Source: Croceivirga sp. (lineage in GTDB: Bacteria; Bacteroidota; Bacteroidia; Flavobacteriales; Flavobacteriaceae). Taken from it: a stretch of 64,000 nucleotides of DNA. Below are positions 33,631 to 42,937 of this stretch, piece by piece. Below the pieces are notes generated by a model. The model did no database searches. It saw only the letters and a list, made by a program, of their open reading frames with translations, and had not been told where the DNA came from. The position numbers and the translations under genes were made by a program. Location: positions 110,364-174,363 of the forward strand of contig JANQRG010000038.1 in assembly GCA_028284665.1 (NCBI GenBank). Direction: 5' to 3'. Each line of letters begins with the position of its first letter. Position 1 is the stretch's first letter.

Positions 33631-34527
33631 TTATTTTAACTGAAATTCAGAGGAGGAAAGTAGGCGTTCGTCCTCAAAGATGTTGAGCGTATAAATTCCG
33701 GGGTCCAAAGATCCCTCAGGGACTGTGATCGCATCGCAAACGCTCAGCTCTTTCCCCAAATACACCACCTCCACTCGCTTACTGTAGGTATTACCGCCAA
33801 CGGAGACTACATTGGCATTATCCTCAATGACCGCCATATCCGGGTCTAAGAATTGCAAATAGATCACTTTTACCTCACCACTTTCATTGGGATTGCCCTG
33901 GATGGTGACACAACCCCTTAATTTTTCAATTACAGAGGCCTTATTCGTTTTTAGAGGTCGGCCGGCACGTAACCGGAACCCACTACCTTCCGCATTTTCC
34001 ATGTTCAGGTAGCTCTTTATTTTGAGCTCGTTGGCCAATTCGAGGTTCTTTTGCCGCGCCATAGCTTCCGCTTGCGCCAAGGTGTTGGTCTTCCCCCGTA
34101 ACTCTTCGATCTGGCGTATTGTGCGCTCGTATTTTTGGGTTAACAAGGAATTATTGTAGCGTAAGAAATTGTTTTTAAGCTTTAAACTGTCAAATCTGGC
34201 TTCCAAAAACCGCAATGCCTTTCGATCATCCTTAAGCTTGGTAATGTTAAAGTTAAGGCGTCCTACAGAGTCCAGTAACTGCTCAATGCGAAATCGAGAG
34301 GTCTGAAGCTCAATATCATTGATCTCATTGAGTCCGGACAGCCGGTCCACCTCGGCCTTCATCAAGGTAAGGTCTTTTACCAACAGCTTTTTCTCGTCTT
34401 CCAAATAGATCAACTGGTTCTGTGACTGGGCATAGCTGTAATAGAACGCAATGAGGATTGCAATAATTACGGCCACCATAGCTGCGAGAATAATCTTATA
34501 GTTGAAATTGGTATCTTGAGATTCCAT
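33631..34527 (-). CDS. Membrane-anchored coiled-coil protein of unknown function
   Basis: Protein of 298 aa. A single membrane helix near the N-terminus (residues about 9-30, IILAAMVAVIIAILIAFYYS) is followed by a long coiled coil (about 32-170), then a beta-rich C-terminal domain of about 110 residues (GRPLKTNKASVIEKLRGCVT, VCDAITVPEGSLDPGIYTL). This layout recurs in Bacteroidota and is sometimes labelled as a chromosome-partition protein, for which I see no support. It diverges from comF, and its function is unknown. Confidence 0.7.
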   Translation of the reverse strand: MESQDTNFNYKIILAAMVAVIIAILIAFYYSYAQSQNQLIYLEDEKKLLVKDLTLMKAEVDRLSGLNEINDIELQTSRFRIEQLLDSVGRLNFNITKLKDDRKALRFLEARFDSLKLKNNFLRYNNSLLTQKYERTIRQIEELRGKTNTLAQAEAMARQKNLELANELKIKSYLNMENAEGSGFRLRAGRPLKTNKASVIEKLRGCVTIQGNPNESGEVKVIYLQFLDPDMAVIEDNANVVSVGGNTYSKRVEVVYLGKELSVCDAITVPEGSLDPGIYTLNIFEDERLLSSSEFQLK

Positions 34528-34565
34528 AAGATAAGTGGCTGATATTGCAGGTATAAGATTTGTTC

Positions 34566-35261
34566 ATGAACTGGCCGTCAAAGATAATAAACGATATTAA
34601 CTCCATACTATTGCCGCAGGTGTGTTTTGGATGTAAGACGCAATTATCCGGCGGAGAACACTTGTTATGTACCGTTTGTCGACATGATTTACCGCTGACC
34701 GATTACAACTTTGAGCGCGAAAATCCGGTAGACCGCATTTTTTATGGACGTGTGCCCATTGTAAAGGCCGCGGCTTTTCTCTATTTTTCCGATTACGGCA
34801 TCGTTAAAAACCTGCTCCATTTCTTAAAATACAAAAATCAGCAGGAAGTAGGCGAATTTTTGGGGGACTGGTTTGGTTTGCAACTGGCACAACAAAAAGC
34901 AGTTGCTATAGACGCCGTAATTCCCGTTCCCTTACATCCTAATAAGCTTAGAAAAAGGGGGTATAATCAAGTGGAGCGGTTTGGAAAACGCATGGCCTAT
35001 CATTTTGATGCCGAATATGTAGATCATCTTTTGATCAAAACGCAAAATATCAAAACACTTACCAAAAAGAACCGGTTCAATCGCTGGAAAAGCAGCCAGG
35101 ATCTGTATGTAGTAAAAGATGACACGCCTTTGGTGGGAAAGCGATTGCTTTTGGTGGATGACGTCATCACCACAGGAGCCACCATAGAAGCCTGTGCACA
35201 GGCGGTATTGACAATTCCCGGAAGTACTGTTTATGTCGCTGCAATGGCGGTAGTGCCTTAA
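34566..35261 (+). CDS. ComF family phosphoribosyltransferase-like protein
   Basis: ComF family protein of 231 aa. The N-terminal zinc finger has paired cysteines (CFGCKTQLSGGEHLLCTVCR), and the C-terminal phosphoribosyltransferase domain ends with the PRPP loop LLLVDDVITTGAT (about residues 193-205). I use the ATG at 34566 instead of an upstream TTG. In transformable bacteria ComF takes part in DNA uptake and recombination. Whether this organism is transformable is not shown here. It precedes a lipoprotein gene with 58 bp between. Confidence 0.9.
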   Translation: MNWPSKIINDINSILLPQVCFGCKTQLSGGEHLLCTVCRHDLPLTDYNFERENPVDRIFYGRVPIVKAAAFLYFSDYGIVKNLLHFLKYKNQQEVGEFLGDWFGLQLAQQKAVAIDAVIPVPLHPNKLRKRGYNQVERFGKRMAYHFDAEYVDHLLIKTQNIKTLTKKNRFNRWKSSQDLYVVKDDTPLVGKRLLLVDDVITTGATIEACAQAVLTIPGSTVYVAAMAVVP

Positions 35262-35319
35262 CAGAAGTTAACTTTAGTATTCTTGAAAGAAGTCGTTTCT
35301 TTGTCCCATAACTGTTACT

Positions 35320-36939
35320 ATGCGTGAGCTAAAGCGACTGTTAGGAAGTCTTTTTTTATGTTGTGTGGTATTGGGGCTGTGGCAATGTGCGAGAAGAGGC
35401 AACCCTTCCGGAGGACCCAAGGATTTGGATCCTCCCGTTTTACTTCGGAGCGAGCCCGACAATTTTACCCTCAATTTTTCGGCAAACAAGATTCGCTTGT
35501 ATTTTGATGAGTACATTAAACTAGAGGACGTTCAAAATCAATTGATCGTATCTCCTCCCCTAAAATACATCCCGGAAATAAAGCCACTTGGCGGCGCCAG
35601 CAAGTTCATTGAGATCACCCTTAAAGATACCTTGCAGGAGAACACCACCTACACTATCAATTTTGGACAGAGCATAGTGGACCATAATGAAGGTAATCCC
35701 AATAGCTTTCTAACCTATGTTTTTTCCACAGGGGAAGTAATTGACTCCCTGACACTTACCGGTGCTATAAAAGACGCTTTTAACCGTACTGCTGATCAGT
35801 TTGTTAGTGTAATGCTTTACGAAATTGACAGTATTTATAACGATTCCACCATTTACAAGTATCCCCCCAATTACCTTACCAACACCCTGGACAGTCTGCC
35901 CCTCTTTCAGTTGCGCAATCTAAAAGCGGGAAGATATAAGCTTTTTGGAGTTAAAGATGAAGGAAAAAACAATGTCTTTGACCAGCGAGCGGATAAAATT
36001 GCCTTCTTACGGGATACCATCACTTTGCCCTCAGATTCCGTGTATTTGTTAACGCTTTTCAGAGAAGTTCCCGAATACAGTGCTTCTGTGCCCAGTTATG
36101 TCGCAAAAAATCGGATTATTTTTGGATACCAGGGCGATGGTAGTAACATAAGGATCACGCCGCTTACCCAGTTGCCCGATTCCGTGAGAACTACTATCAA
36201 AAAAGAGCGGGAAAAGGACACTCTCAACTATTGGCTCACCCCAACCGATATCGATTCCATAGTCTTTACGATCACCAATGATGCATTTAAAGTTATTGAC
36301 ACCTTTACCGTAAAAACCAGGAAATTGCCTTTGGACAGCCTTAGCTTACGTCCAAGTCATACAGGAAAAATCAATTTTGAGGATCGATTCCGTATTGCCG
36401 CAAATACGCCTTTAACCCGTCTGGACTCTACAAAAATTAGCATCCTTGACCAGGACTCCATCCCGGTAGCCTTTAAAAGTACCTTGGACACGCTAATCAA
36501 CGAGGTAGCCATCGATTTCGAGATTTTGGATAATCAGCGGTATGATGTTGCACTTTTGCCTGGAGCCATTGAAGATTTTTTTGAACAACAAAACGATACT
36601 TTAGCGGTGCGGTTAAGTACCGGAAGCTTTGCGGATTATGGCAATATGAGCCTCAATGTTTCCGGAGACGTTAGCTATCCTATCATCGTTCAGCTACTAA
36701 CCGAGCGTGAGGAATTACAACGGGAAGAAAGGGCTGCCCAACCCAGAACATTTGAGTTCAATAATCTCGATCCGGGAAACTACAGAGTACGCGTTATTTT
36801 TGATGAAAACGACAATGGAAAATGGGATACCGGAAGCTATTTAAAGAAGATACAGCCGGAACGTATAAGCTACTATCCGGATCTCATTGAAATGCGTGCG
36901 AACTGGGAAAAAATAGAAACCTTTATTATAACAAATTAA
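35320..36939 (+). CDS. Lipoprotein with N-terminal Ig-like (Big_5/SbsA) domain
   Basis: Surface or periplasmic lipoprotein of 539 aa; the signal ends near LGLWQC (Cys about 23). Residues about 37-140 are a bacterial Ig-like domain of the SbsA/Big_5 type (PPVLLRSEPDNFTLNFSANK and TYTINFGQSIVDHNEG). The remainder is beta-rich and unassigned, with NNLDPGNYRVRVIFDENDNG near the C-terminus resembling a prealbumin-like domain. This layout is common in Bacteroidota. Its 3' end overlaps the convergent nitrilase gene by 14 bp. Function unknown. Confidence 0.75.
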   Translation: MRELKRLLGSLFLCCVVLGLWQCARRGNPSGGPKDLDPPVLLRSEPDNFTLNFSANKIRLYFDEYIKLEDVQNQLIVSPPLKYIPEIKPLGGASKFIEITLKDTLQENTTYTINFGQSIVDHNEGNPNSFLTYVFSTGEVIDSLTLTGAIKDAFNRTADQFVSVMLYEIDSIYNDSTIYKYPPNYLTNTLDSLPLFQLRNLKAGRYKLFGVKDEGKNNVFDQRADKIAFLRDTITLPSDSVYLLTLFREVPEYSASVPSYVAKNRIIFGYQGDGSNIRITPLTQLPDSVRTTIKKEREKDTLNYWLTPTDIDSIVFTITNDAFKVIDTFTVKTRKLPLDSLSLRPSHTGKINFEDRFRIAANTPLTRLDSTKISILDQDSIPVAFKSTLDTLINEVAIDFEILDNQRYDVALLPGAIEDFFEQQNDTLAVRLSTGSFADYGNMSLNVSGDVSYPIIVQLLTEREELQREERAAQPRTFEFNNLDPGNYRVRVIFDENDNGKWDTGSYLKKIQPERISYYPDLIEMRANWEKIETFIITN

Positions 36940-37699
36940 AGTGATCCCGGTCTTCTAAAAAACGTAGCTTTTCGCGCTGCGTATTGATATGTGTTTTGGA
37001 CAAACTAGCGAATAGTATTTCCTCTATTGAAGAAAACCCTAACGGATTACCCAACACATCGTATACCGCTGAATGCCCAGGGTATTCATAGCCAAGGCCG
37101 TCCCTTCCAATCCTGTTCACCCCAATGCAATAGGCCATATTTTCAATAGCCCGTGCTTTTAGCAGTGTATCCCAGGCATTAATTCTGGGTTTTGGCCAAT
37201 TTGCCACGTACAATAGTACATCATAGGCTTCCACATTTCTGGCCCAGACCGGAAAACGAAGGTCGTAACAAATTAAAGGACAAAAGGTAAAACCTTTATA
37301 TTCGAATAGTAGTTTTGAAATTCCTGCCTGATATACCTTATGCTCCCCGGCGAGCGTGAACGTATGGCGTTTGTCATATTGATAATAGCTCCCATCCGGA
37401 AGTACGGCAAAAAGCCTATTGAAAAACACTTCTTGCTCCTGAAAAACTACACTTCCTACAATAGCGATTTTTTTGATTCTGGCAGTTTCCTGCATCCAGG
37501 CAAGCGTTCTACTCCCTTCATCCTTATCAATGTGATGTGGATTCATGGTAAAACCGGTGGTAAACATCTCCGGGAGCACGACCAGATCGACCTCATCCTG
37601 AAGTGTGGCTATCTTTTCGGAAAACATTTTCTGGTTGGCCTTCGGATTTTCCCAAACCAAGGGGGTTTGTATGATCGCGATGTTTATATTTTGTTGCAT
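36926..37699 (-). CDS. Nitrilase-family amidohydrolase (omega-amidase-like)
   Basis: Carbon-nitrogen hydrolase of 257 aa with the Glu-Lys-Cys triad visible: Glu in VVLPEMFTTGF (about residue 43), Lys in YYQYDKRHTFT (about 109), Cys in CPLICYDLRFPVWARN (about 144). Length and motifs fit the YafV/Nit2 omega-amidase subgroup, which removes ammonia from alpha-ketoglutaramate-type metabolites. It lies 2 bp from the Nudix gene in the same direction, probably one operon with Nudix and ankyrin genes. Substrate assignment is by similarity. Confidence 0.85.
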   Translation of the reverse strand: MQQNINIAIIQTPLVWENPKANQKMFSEKIATLQDEVDLVVLPEMFTTGFTMNPHHIDKDEGSRTLAWMQETARIKKIAIVGSVVFQEQEVFFNRLFAVLPDGSYYQYDKRHTFTLAGEHKVYQAGISKLLFEYKGFTFCPLICYDLRFPVWARNVEAYDVLLYVANWPKPRINAWDTLLKARAIENMAYCIGVNRIGRDGLGYEYPGHSAVYDVLGNPLGFSSIEEILFASLSKTHINTQREKLRFLEDRDHFNLL

Positions 37700-37701
37700 G
37701 C

Positions 37702-38328
37702 TTAGTCTGAATACACCTCTTTTATATTCTCCTTAACCAGTTGAAATAAATGCTCCAACTGACTTCTTAAGATCCGATCTTCAGAAAGTGGTGGTAAATC
37801 CTGCAATGAAAACCAGTCCGCTCCTTGCATATCAAACCCAGGTTTAAGCACACCTCCCGTTATCTTGCAAAAGAACGCAAGTTTGTAAACGTAATGCGGC
37901 TCCGGAGGATGCTGATGGCGATGTTTGTCATAAACGGCTAACAATCGGATCACCTCGGCATCTATTCCGGTTTCTTCTTTGATCTCTTTAATGACGACTT
38001 CCTTTGGAGAACTTCCCACATCTGCCCAGCCTCCGGGGATCGTCCATTTCCCGTCTATACCTTCTTGAGCCATCAATATCTTATCACTCTCATTGAGAAC
38101 AAACCCCCTTACATCTACTTTTGGTGTTGGATAATCCAATTGGGGTAGGTAAAAATTGTTCAATTGGGTAAAAGGTACTTCTGAAAGATGAGACAGGAGT
38201 TGTAAACTAATGCCCCGTAACTCCTCATAACGTTCCTTATCATAAGCTCCTTCGGTGTAAACCAAACCTGTTTCCGCAATTGCTTTGATGCGCTTTACCA
38301 GGTCCAGTTGCTGATTTTCATCCATCAT
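37702..38328 (-). CDS. Nudix hydrolase
   Basis: Nudix-family pyrophosphohydrolase of 208 aa. The Nudix box GGWADVGSSPKEVVIKEIKE then ETGI (about residues 98-121) carries the metal-binding EExxE pattern. The N-terminal about 70 residues (KAIAETGLVYTEGAYDKERY, EELRGISLQLL) form the extra domain seen in a subgroup of larger Nudix enzymes. Substrate likely a nucleoside-diphosphate sugar or ADP-ribose-like molecule, unproven. It overlaps the ankyrin gene by 4 bp. Confidence 0.88.
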   Translation of the reverse strand: MMDENQQLDLVKRIKAIAETGLVYTEGAYDKERYEELRGISLQLLSHLSEVPFTQLNNFYLPQLDYPTPKVDVRGFVLNESDKILMAQEGIDGKWTIPGGWADVGSSPKEVVIKEIKEETGIDAEVIRLLAVYDKHRHQHPPEPHYVYKLAFFCKITGGVLKPGFDMQGADWFSLQDLPPLSEDRILRSQLEHLFQLVKENIKEVYSD

Positions 38329-38804
38329 GAATATTGTTCCAAAAGTGCAATCATAGGTTTTGCTTCCTGCATTCTGGCTTGATCCAAAGCCGTATTTCCC
38401 CGGGCATCCTTAATCTCAACATCAGCACCGTGTTCCAACAGCAATTTTGCAATTTCCACTTTGTTAAACGTTGTGGCATAGATTAGGGCGGTTGCCCCCA
38501 TAGTGTTTGTATGGTTTACATTGGCTCCCGCTTCCAACAATAACTTGGCCAGCGCTTCGTACCCTTTAAAACATACGCCTAAAAGTGCGGTATTTCCGGA
38601 ACCATCTTTTTCATCTATGCCTGCTCCCTGGTCCAATAGTAGCTGCGTGAGTTCAAGATGTCCGTAGTAGCTAGCTAGAATTAAGGGTGTAAAATCCTTG
38701 TTATCCCGAAGATCGATCCATTCCGGATGTTGAACTAAAAGTTCCTTGACTTCCGGAATTTTCCCCTCTCGAATGTGGCTAAAGAAAAGCGCTTTGTTAT
38801 CCAT
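38325..38804 (-). CDS. Ankyrin repeat protein
   Basis: Protein of 159 aa made almost wholly of ankyrin repeats, about four: FTPLILASYYGHLELTQLLL, GNTALLGVCFKGYEALAKLL, GATALIYATTFNKVEIAKLL and a final GNTALDQARMQEAK. No signal peptide. Ankyrin stacks bind other proteins, and the partner is unknown. It leads a three-gene operon (ankyrin, Nudix, nitrilase) with 4-bp overlap to the Nudix gene. Confidence 0.9.
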   Translation of the reverse strand: MDNKALFFSHIREGKIPEVKELLVQHPEWIDLRDNKDFTPLILASYYGHLELTQLLLDQGAGIDEKDGSGNTALLGVCFKGYEALAKLLLEAGANVNHTNTMGATALIYATTFNKVEIAKLLLEHGADVEIKDARGNTALDQARMQEAKPMIALLEQYS

Positions 38805-38997
38805 AGCACTAAAATAACCTTTAGTTCTAAAACCTGGTACAGTAACTTCTAAGGTTTATCGTTTTATCACACGATCCAATCGCTAAACCGTTTATCACAA
38901 GTGGTTTTTTATCCCAGATGTCCTCAAAAAGTCTTCCCTGGGAAATATGGATAAGTCAAGGGGAAGTTTATCCTAGTTACGAAGGTGTTGTGTAAAA

Positions 38998-39005
38998 TAC
39001 ATTTG
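38998..39005 (+). promoter_or_regulatory. Possible -7 promoter element
   Basis: TACATTTG fits the Bacteroidota -7 consensus TAnnTTTG exactly, 38 bp before the start at 39043. No clear -33 TTTG at the expected spacing was found, so this is weak. Confidence 0.35.
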
Positions 39006-39042
39006 TATCGTTAAAAACAAACAAAACCGAAAATTAAAGAAG

Positions 39043-39420
39043 ATGAAAACGATAACAGAACAAGAGCAAAAGATCGAAAATAACGCTAAAGCAGTACTGG
39101 ATTTACTGGCGAAAGGAGAATTTTTAAAAGCTATGGATCAGTATCTGGCTGATGATGTTCAACTTATTGAGGCTAACGCAGCACCAAAAGTGGGTAAGGA
39201 GACCAGTATTGCACAAGAAAAAGAACTGTTGTCTACCGTTACTGCTTTTCACGGATATGAAGTTAAAAATGGCCCTGCAGTACGTGGTAACACTTCTTTT
39301 TATGAGGCGGTAATGAAGTTTGATACTCAGGATGGGCAAAGCCATATTTTTGAACAAGCTGTCAGAACCACCTGGAATGATGAGGGAAAGATTATTGAAG
39401 AGCGCTATTACCACGCCTGA
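39043..39420 (+). CDS. SnoaL-like (NTF2-fold) protein
   Basis: Cytoplasmic protein of 125 aa with an NTF2/SnoaL-like pattern: a helical start (NAKAVLDLLAKGEFLKAMDQ), then VQLIEANAAPKVGKETSIAQ and a closing sheet with TWNDEGKIIEERYYHA. It is unlike the NTF2 protein at 19749 beyond the fold. No catalytic residues can be assigned. It is a single-gene unit, with a strong hairpin at 39444-39479 after it. Confidence 0.75.
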   Translation: MKTITEQEQKIENNAKAVLDLLAKGEFLKAMDQYLADDVQLIEANAAPKVGKETSIAQEKELLSTVTAFHGYEVKNGPAVRGNTSFYEAVMKFDTQDGQSHIFEQAVRTTWNDEGKIIEERYYHA

Positions 39421-39443
39421 GCCATTTGCGTTACCATACTATT

Positions 39444-39479
39444 ACTAACAAAGCCACCAACAAGGATGGCTTTGTTAGT
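39444..39479. terminator. Bidirectional hairpin terminator
   Basis: ACTAACAAAGCCA (39444-39456) and TGGCTTTGTTAGT (39467-39479) form a perfect 13-bp stem with a 10-base loop between the convergent genes ending at 39420 (+) and 39475 (-). The minus-strand stop lies inside the stem. It probably ends transcription from both sides, although the T-runs are short. Confidence 0.7.
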
Positions 39480-40833
39480 TTCTATTTCCGGGGGAGAAAT
39501 CTTCAGGAGCATTTTGCGGTAAATTTTGGGTACCCGCATCGCCGGTGTCATTGTAAACGGTCCACTCCGAAAAGGTATAGGTCACATTGGCTCGGTTAAT
39601 GCCGCTGTTCCTGATCGCCTTACCATCTTCAAACTCATGATTTGTGCCGGATCCATCTTCACCAACTACCCCAAAAGCATCTATCACGGTTCCAAAAGGA
39701 TCTACCAATTCGAGGTTGTCATCACCATTGGAGTCTGCTGGGCTATTCCCACCAACCCCTAAATCAGGAGGAAATCCGTAGATCGCGGCAAAGACTTCCG
39801 GGTTTGGCGAGATCACTAAGGTACTCTCAGGGTCAATTTGCAATCCGGATAGATCGATCTGCGAGCTCACGGCTGTATTTGCATTGGTATACCGTAAGAT
39901 TGTCCACCCGTTAAGATCTACAGTCACTTCGGAGGAATTGAACAACTCAATAAAACGTGCGTCAGCATTATTGTCCGGGTCAGCCAGTTCCGTAAAAAAC
40001 ACACGATCCGATGTAAATTCTGAAATGACATCTTCACATCTGGAATTAGAAAAATCAATATCCTCCAAATCCCGGATAGCCAAAGAATACTTTGAATTCT
40101 CCCGAAGTAATACCCCGGTAATGCTGCCATTCCCTTGCGGGAGCGGTTCATTTTGAAAGTCAGCAAACCCACTGTTGAGCAGACGAAGCTCATTATCCTG
40201 GCAGTCCAACAGCACTCGTTCGGTGGCTTCCCCCTCCTTGGAGAATACGCTATCCAATTCCGCTTCACTAATTTCCAGATCCTGGAACCGTACCAGGGTG
40301 CTGGCCAATGTAGAATCGATAGCTGGAATAGAGACCGCTGCCGGTTCGATGGTTACAGGATCGTCGCAGGACAAGAGGATATGTTCAGGGACCTTAAGGG
40401 CAGGTAAACGCCCCACTGTAACCGTTCCAAAACCAGAAAATGTCCCACCCAATTGGAACACCCCTTTGCTTTTGCCCAGATAGAGCCCTTTCAGTTTTAC
40501 AAATATCTTTTTACCCACTGGATAGCGTAAATAACTGTCCCGCATATCGATCTCAATTTGAAATCCTTCAGTTGGGGAAGTAGGATTTTCCTGAAAATGC
40601 AGCACTTTGAAGAAATTGCCTGCCCTATCCGAAGACACTACATAGCCTGCAATACTCCAATCTTCCTGAATTTGAACCAGATCACCAGTATATAATGCCT
40701 TAACTTGAGCGTAGGAAACTACTGTTTCCAGGTCTTCTTTACAACCGGATAATGGCGCATTAAACTCCCCATCCTTGATACAGGAATGGAAGACGCCAAA
40801 CAACAGTACGGATAACAACGAAACTCTGAACAT
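39475..40833 (-). CDS. Lipoprotein with DUF5689-like and lamin-tail domains
   Basis: Surface protein of 452 aa. I place the start at the ATG at 40833, which gives a lipoprotein signal (MFRVSLLSVLLFGVFHSC). The N-terminal half (YAQVKALYTGDLVQIQEDWS, IAGYVVSSDRAGNFFKVLHF) resembles the DUF5689/OB-like domain of Bacteroidota surface proteins. The C-terminal half contains a lamin-tail domain (FFTELADPDNNADARFIELF, then NGWTILRYTNANTAV). Such proteins are often linked to secreted nucleases or adhesion, but no nuclease domain is visible here. Confidence 0.75.
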   Translation of the reverse strand: MFRVSLLSVLLFGVFHSCIKDGEFNAPLSGCKEDLETVVSYAQVKALYTGDLVQIQEDWSIAGYVVSSDRAGNFFKVLHFQENPTSPTEGFQIEIDMRDSYLRYPVGKKIFVKLKGLYLGKSKGVFQLGGTFSGFGTVTVGRLPALKVPEHILLSCDDPVTIEPAAVSIPAIDSTLASTLVRFQDLEISEAELDSVFSKEGEATERVLLDCQDNELRLLNSGFADFQNEPLPQGNGSITGVLLRENSKYSLAIRDLEDIDFSNSRCEDVISEFTSDRVFFTELADPDNNADARFIELFNSSEVTVDLNGWTILRYTNANTAVSSQIDLSGLQIDPESTLVISPNPEVFAAIYGFPPDLGVGGNSPADSNGDDNLELVDPFGTVIDAFGVVGEDGSGTNHEFEDGKAIRNSGINRANVTYTFSEWTVYNDTGDAGTQNLPQNAPEDFSPGNRN

Positions 40834-40855
40834 GAGGTATGGGTTTGCCCCAAAC

Positions 40856-41821
40856 TTAATAGGAAGTACTCTCAAAAAATGACAGTGCCCTGGTTTCAGC
40901 ATAACTAACATTTTTCCTTCCCCAAAAACCTACATGACCTCCAAAGTCAGGTACTTCCAAATAGAGAAAGGGATTTTCTGCCGCGGCTTCATAGGGATAG
41001 CACGGGGGGCCCAGAAAAGAATCGTTTTTAGCATTTATGATAAGTACGGGGAGCGAAATATTCCCTAAAAACTGATTGCAACTACATTGCGCATAATAGT
41101 CAAGGGCATCCTTAAACCCATGCGCGGGAGCAGTGTAGGCATCATCAAAGTCTTTAAGGGTGACAATACCTTCTATTTGTCCTGTAGTGATACGCTCCGG
41201 AAATCGTCGTTGCTTTTCCCGGAGTTTTTCCAGTAGGTGCCTTTTAAAGCGCTGGGAGTACAAAACATTTTTAGATTGCAACAACTGGTCGCAGGCGTTT
41301 TTTAGATCACAAGGTACCGAGACCGCCACTATAGCTTTAAGTGCTTTGGAGAGGGTATTGCCTTCCCCGGCATATTTCAAGGCCAGGTTTCCTCCAAGAC
41401 TATACCCCCAGATATATACCTCCTGGTAGATGTTTAAAGCAAGAATATGTTGTAGTACAACCTCAAGATCGGCGGTTGCTCCCGAATGATAGGAGGCGTA
41501 CAGGCGGTTAGGCTCCCCACTGCAACCTCTGAAGTTGACAGCACAGGCATCATATCCGTTCTGTTGTAATCGCTTGGCGCTACCTGTAATATAGTGCCGT
41601 TGTGCATCTCCCTCTAAGCCATGCAGCAGAATGACCACTTTTTGCGTAGGGGATGGGCTCTCACTCCAGTCCAGATCCAGGAAATCGCCATCCGGCAATT
41701 CCAAACGCTCCCGTCGTTGTACCACCCCATTTATCTTTCGGAATACTCCGGAATAAATGGTAGAAAAGTGGCCGTTTCGGAACAAAAAGGGAGGCCGGTA
41801 GTTTGAGGGCACCAACGGCAT
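40856..41821 (-). CDS. YheT-like alpha/beta hydrolase
   Basis: Serine hydrolase-fold protein of 321 aa of the YheT/ABHD1-3 family. Oxyanion segment VVILLHGLEGDAQRHYITG (about 62-80), nucleophile elbow WGYSLGGNLALKYAG (about 138-152), and C-terminal LIINAKNDSFLGP and FGGHVGFWG with the Asp and His of the triad. No signal peptide. Family members are esterases of unclear substrate. It sits between two unrelated minus-strand genes. Confidence 0.87.
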   Translation of the reverse strand: MPLVPSNYRPPFLFRNGHFSTIYSGVFRKINGVVQRRERLELPDGDFLDLDWSESPSPTQKVVILLHGLEGDAQRHYITGSAKRLQQNGYDACAVNFRGCSGEPNRLYASYHSGATADLEVVLQHILALNIYQEVYIWGYSLGGNLALKYAGEGNTLSKALKAIVAVSVPCDLKNACDQLLQSKNVLYSQRFKRHLLEKLREKQRRFPERITTGQIEGIVTLKDFDDAYTAPAHGFKDALDYYAQCSCNQFLGNISLPVLIINAKNDSFLGPPCYPYEAAAENPFLYLEVPDFGGHVGFWGRKNVSYAETRALSFFESTSY

Positions 41822-41859
41822 GGCTTCTAGGTTTTAATCACTTGTGGTAAAGCTACAGC

Positions 41860-42834
41860 TTACTTAGGATACTTTTGTAGTAATTTGCTCTGTTCTTGTA
41901 TAGCTACTTTGAATTCTTCTTTTAAGTTTTCTACAAGTTGGGCCACCGGAAGGGTATCTTTGACCAATGCAGAACCCTGCCCCGCAGACCAAATCGTTTT
42001 CCAGGCTTTGGCTTCGGTATCCAGTTCTTTTCCAAAATCGACCTTATGTTCTTTTTTCAGATCTTCTTCCGAAATTCCTGCAGCCTTTAAACTGGCCGTC
42101 AAAAAATTGGCGTGCACTCCGGAGACTGCCGCGGTATAGGTGACATCACTGGCACCTGCTTCAATGATCATTTCCTGGTAAGCTTCGGGAGCCAGGCTCT
42201 CCGCTACATTGATGAATCGCGTGCCCATATAGGCCAGATCAGCTCCCATTTGCATCGCCGAGGCAATGTCCCTTCCGGTACTGATACATCCTGAAAGAAT
42301 GATGGTACCTTCAAAAAATTGTTTGGTTTCTGCTACCAGGGTCATCGGATTAATAGTGCCTGCATGGCCCCCTGCCCCTGCAGCAACCAAAATTAACCCG
42401 TCAACTCCTGCGCCTGCAGCTTTCTGAGCGTGCCTTTTTTTAATGACATCGTGAAAGACCAATCCTCCATAACTATGGACGGCATCTACTACCTGTTTAA
42501 CAGCCCCTAGCGAAGTAATGATCAGGGGGACCCGATGTTTCACACAAAGGCGTAAATCCGCTTCTAACCTTGGGTTTGTAGGATGCACGATCAGATTTAC
42601 TCCAAAAGGCGCCGCTTTTTTCCCGGTAGCCTCTTCCCATTGGTCCAGTTCCGTCTTTATCGCTATTAGCCATTCTTCAAAACCTTCACTCGTACGCTGA
42701 TTTAAAGCCGGAAACGTCCCGACAATACCTTGCTTACAAGATTCAACCACTAATTTTGGTCCGGAAATCAGGAACATAGGCGCTGCAATAGCCGGTAACG
42801 AAAGTTCGGGAAGAAAAGTAGCTTTTTGGCTCAT
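41860..42834 (-). CDS. Nitronate monooxygenase / 2-nitropropane dioxygenase-like
   Basis: FMN-dependent TIM-barrel enzyme of 324 aa. PAIAAPMFLISGPKLVVESC at the start, then a glycine-rich phosphate loop VAAGAGGHAG (about 151-160) and GCISTGRDIASAMQMGADLA (about 181-200) match the nitronate monooxygenase family. These enzymes oxidise alkyl nitronates, and some members act as enoyl reductases, so the substrate is open. It diverges from the thioesterase gene at 42938. Confidence 0.85.
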   Translation of the reverse strand: MSQKATFLPELSLPAIAAPMFLISGPKLVVESCKQGIVGTFPALNQRTSEGFEEWLIAIKTELDQWEEATGKKAAPFGVNLIVHPTNPRLEADLRLCVKHRVPLIITSLGAVKQVVDAVHSYGGLVFHDVIKKRHAQKAAGAGVDGLILVAAGAGGHAGTINPMTLVAETKQFFEGTIILSGCISTGRDIASAMQMGADLAYMGTRFINVAESLAPEAYQEMIIEAGASDVTYTAAVSGVHANFLTASLKAAGISEEDLKKEHKVDFGKELDTEAKAWKTIWSAGQGSALVKDTLPVAQLVENLKEEFKVAIQEQSKLLQKYPK

Positions 42835-42937
42835 GGGATAGGATTTTTGCTATGAATAAATCTATTGTTTTTTAGCAATGGTTTTCAAATCTATAGTATT
42901 TTTATCAACTACTATGCATGCATAACAAATTTTACGT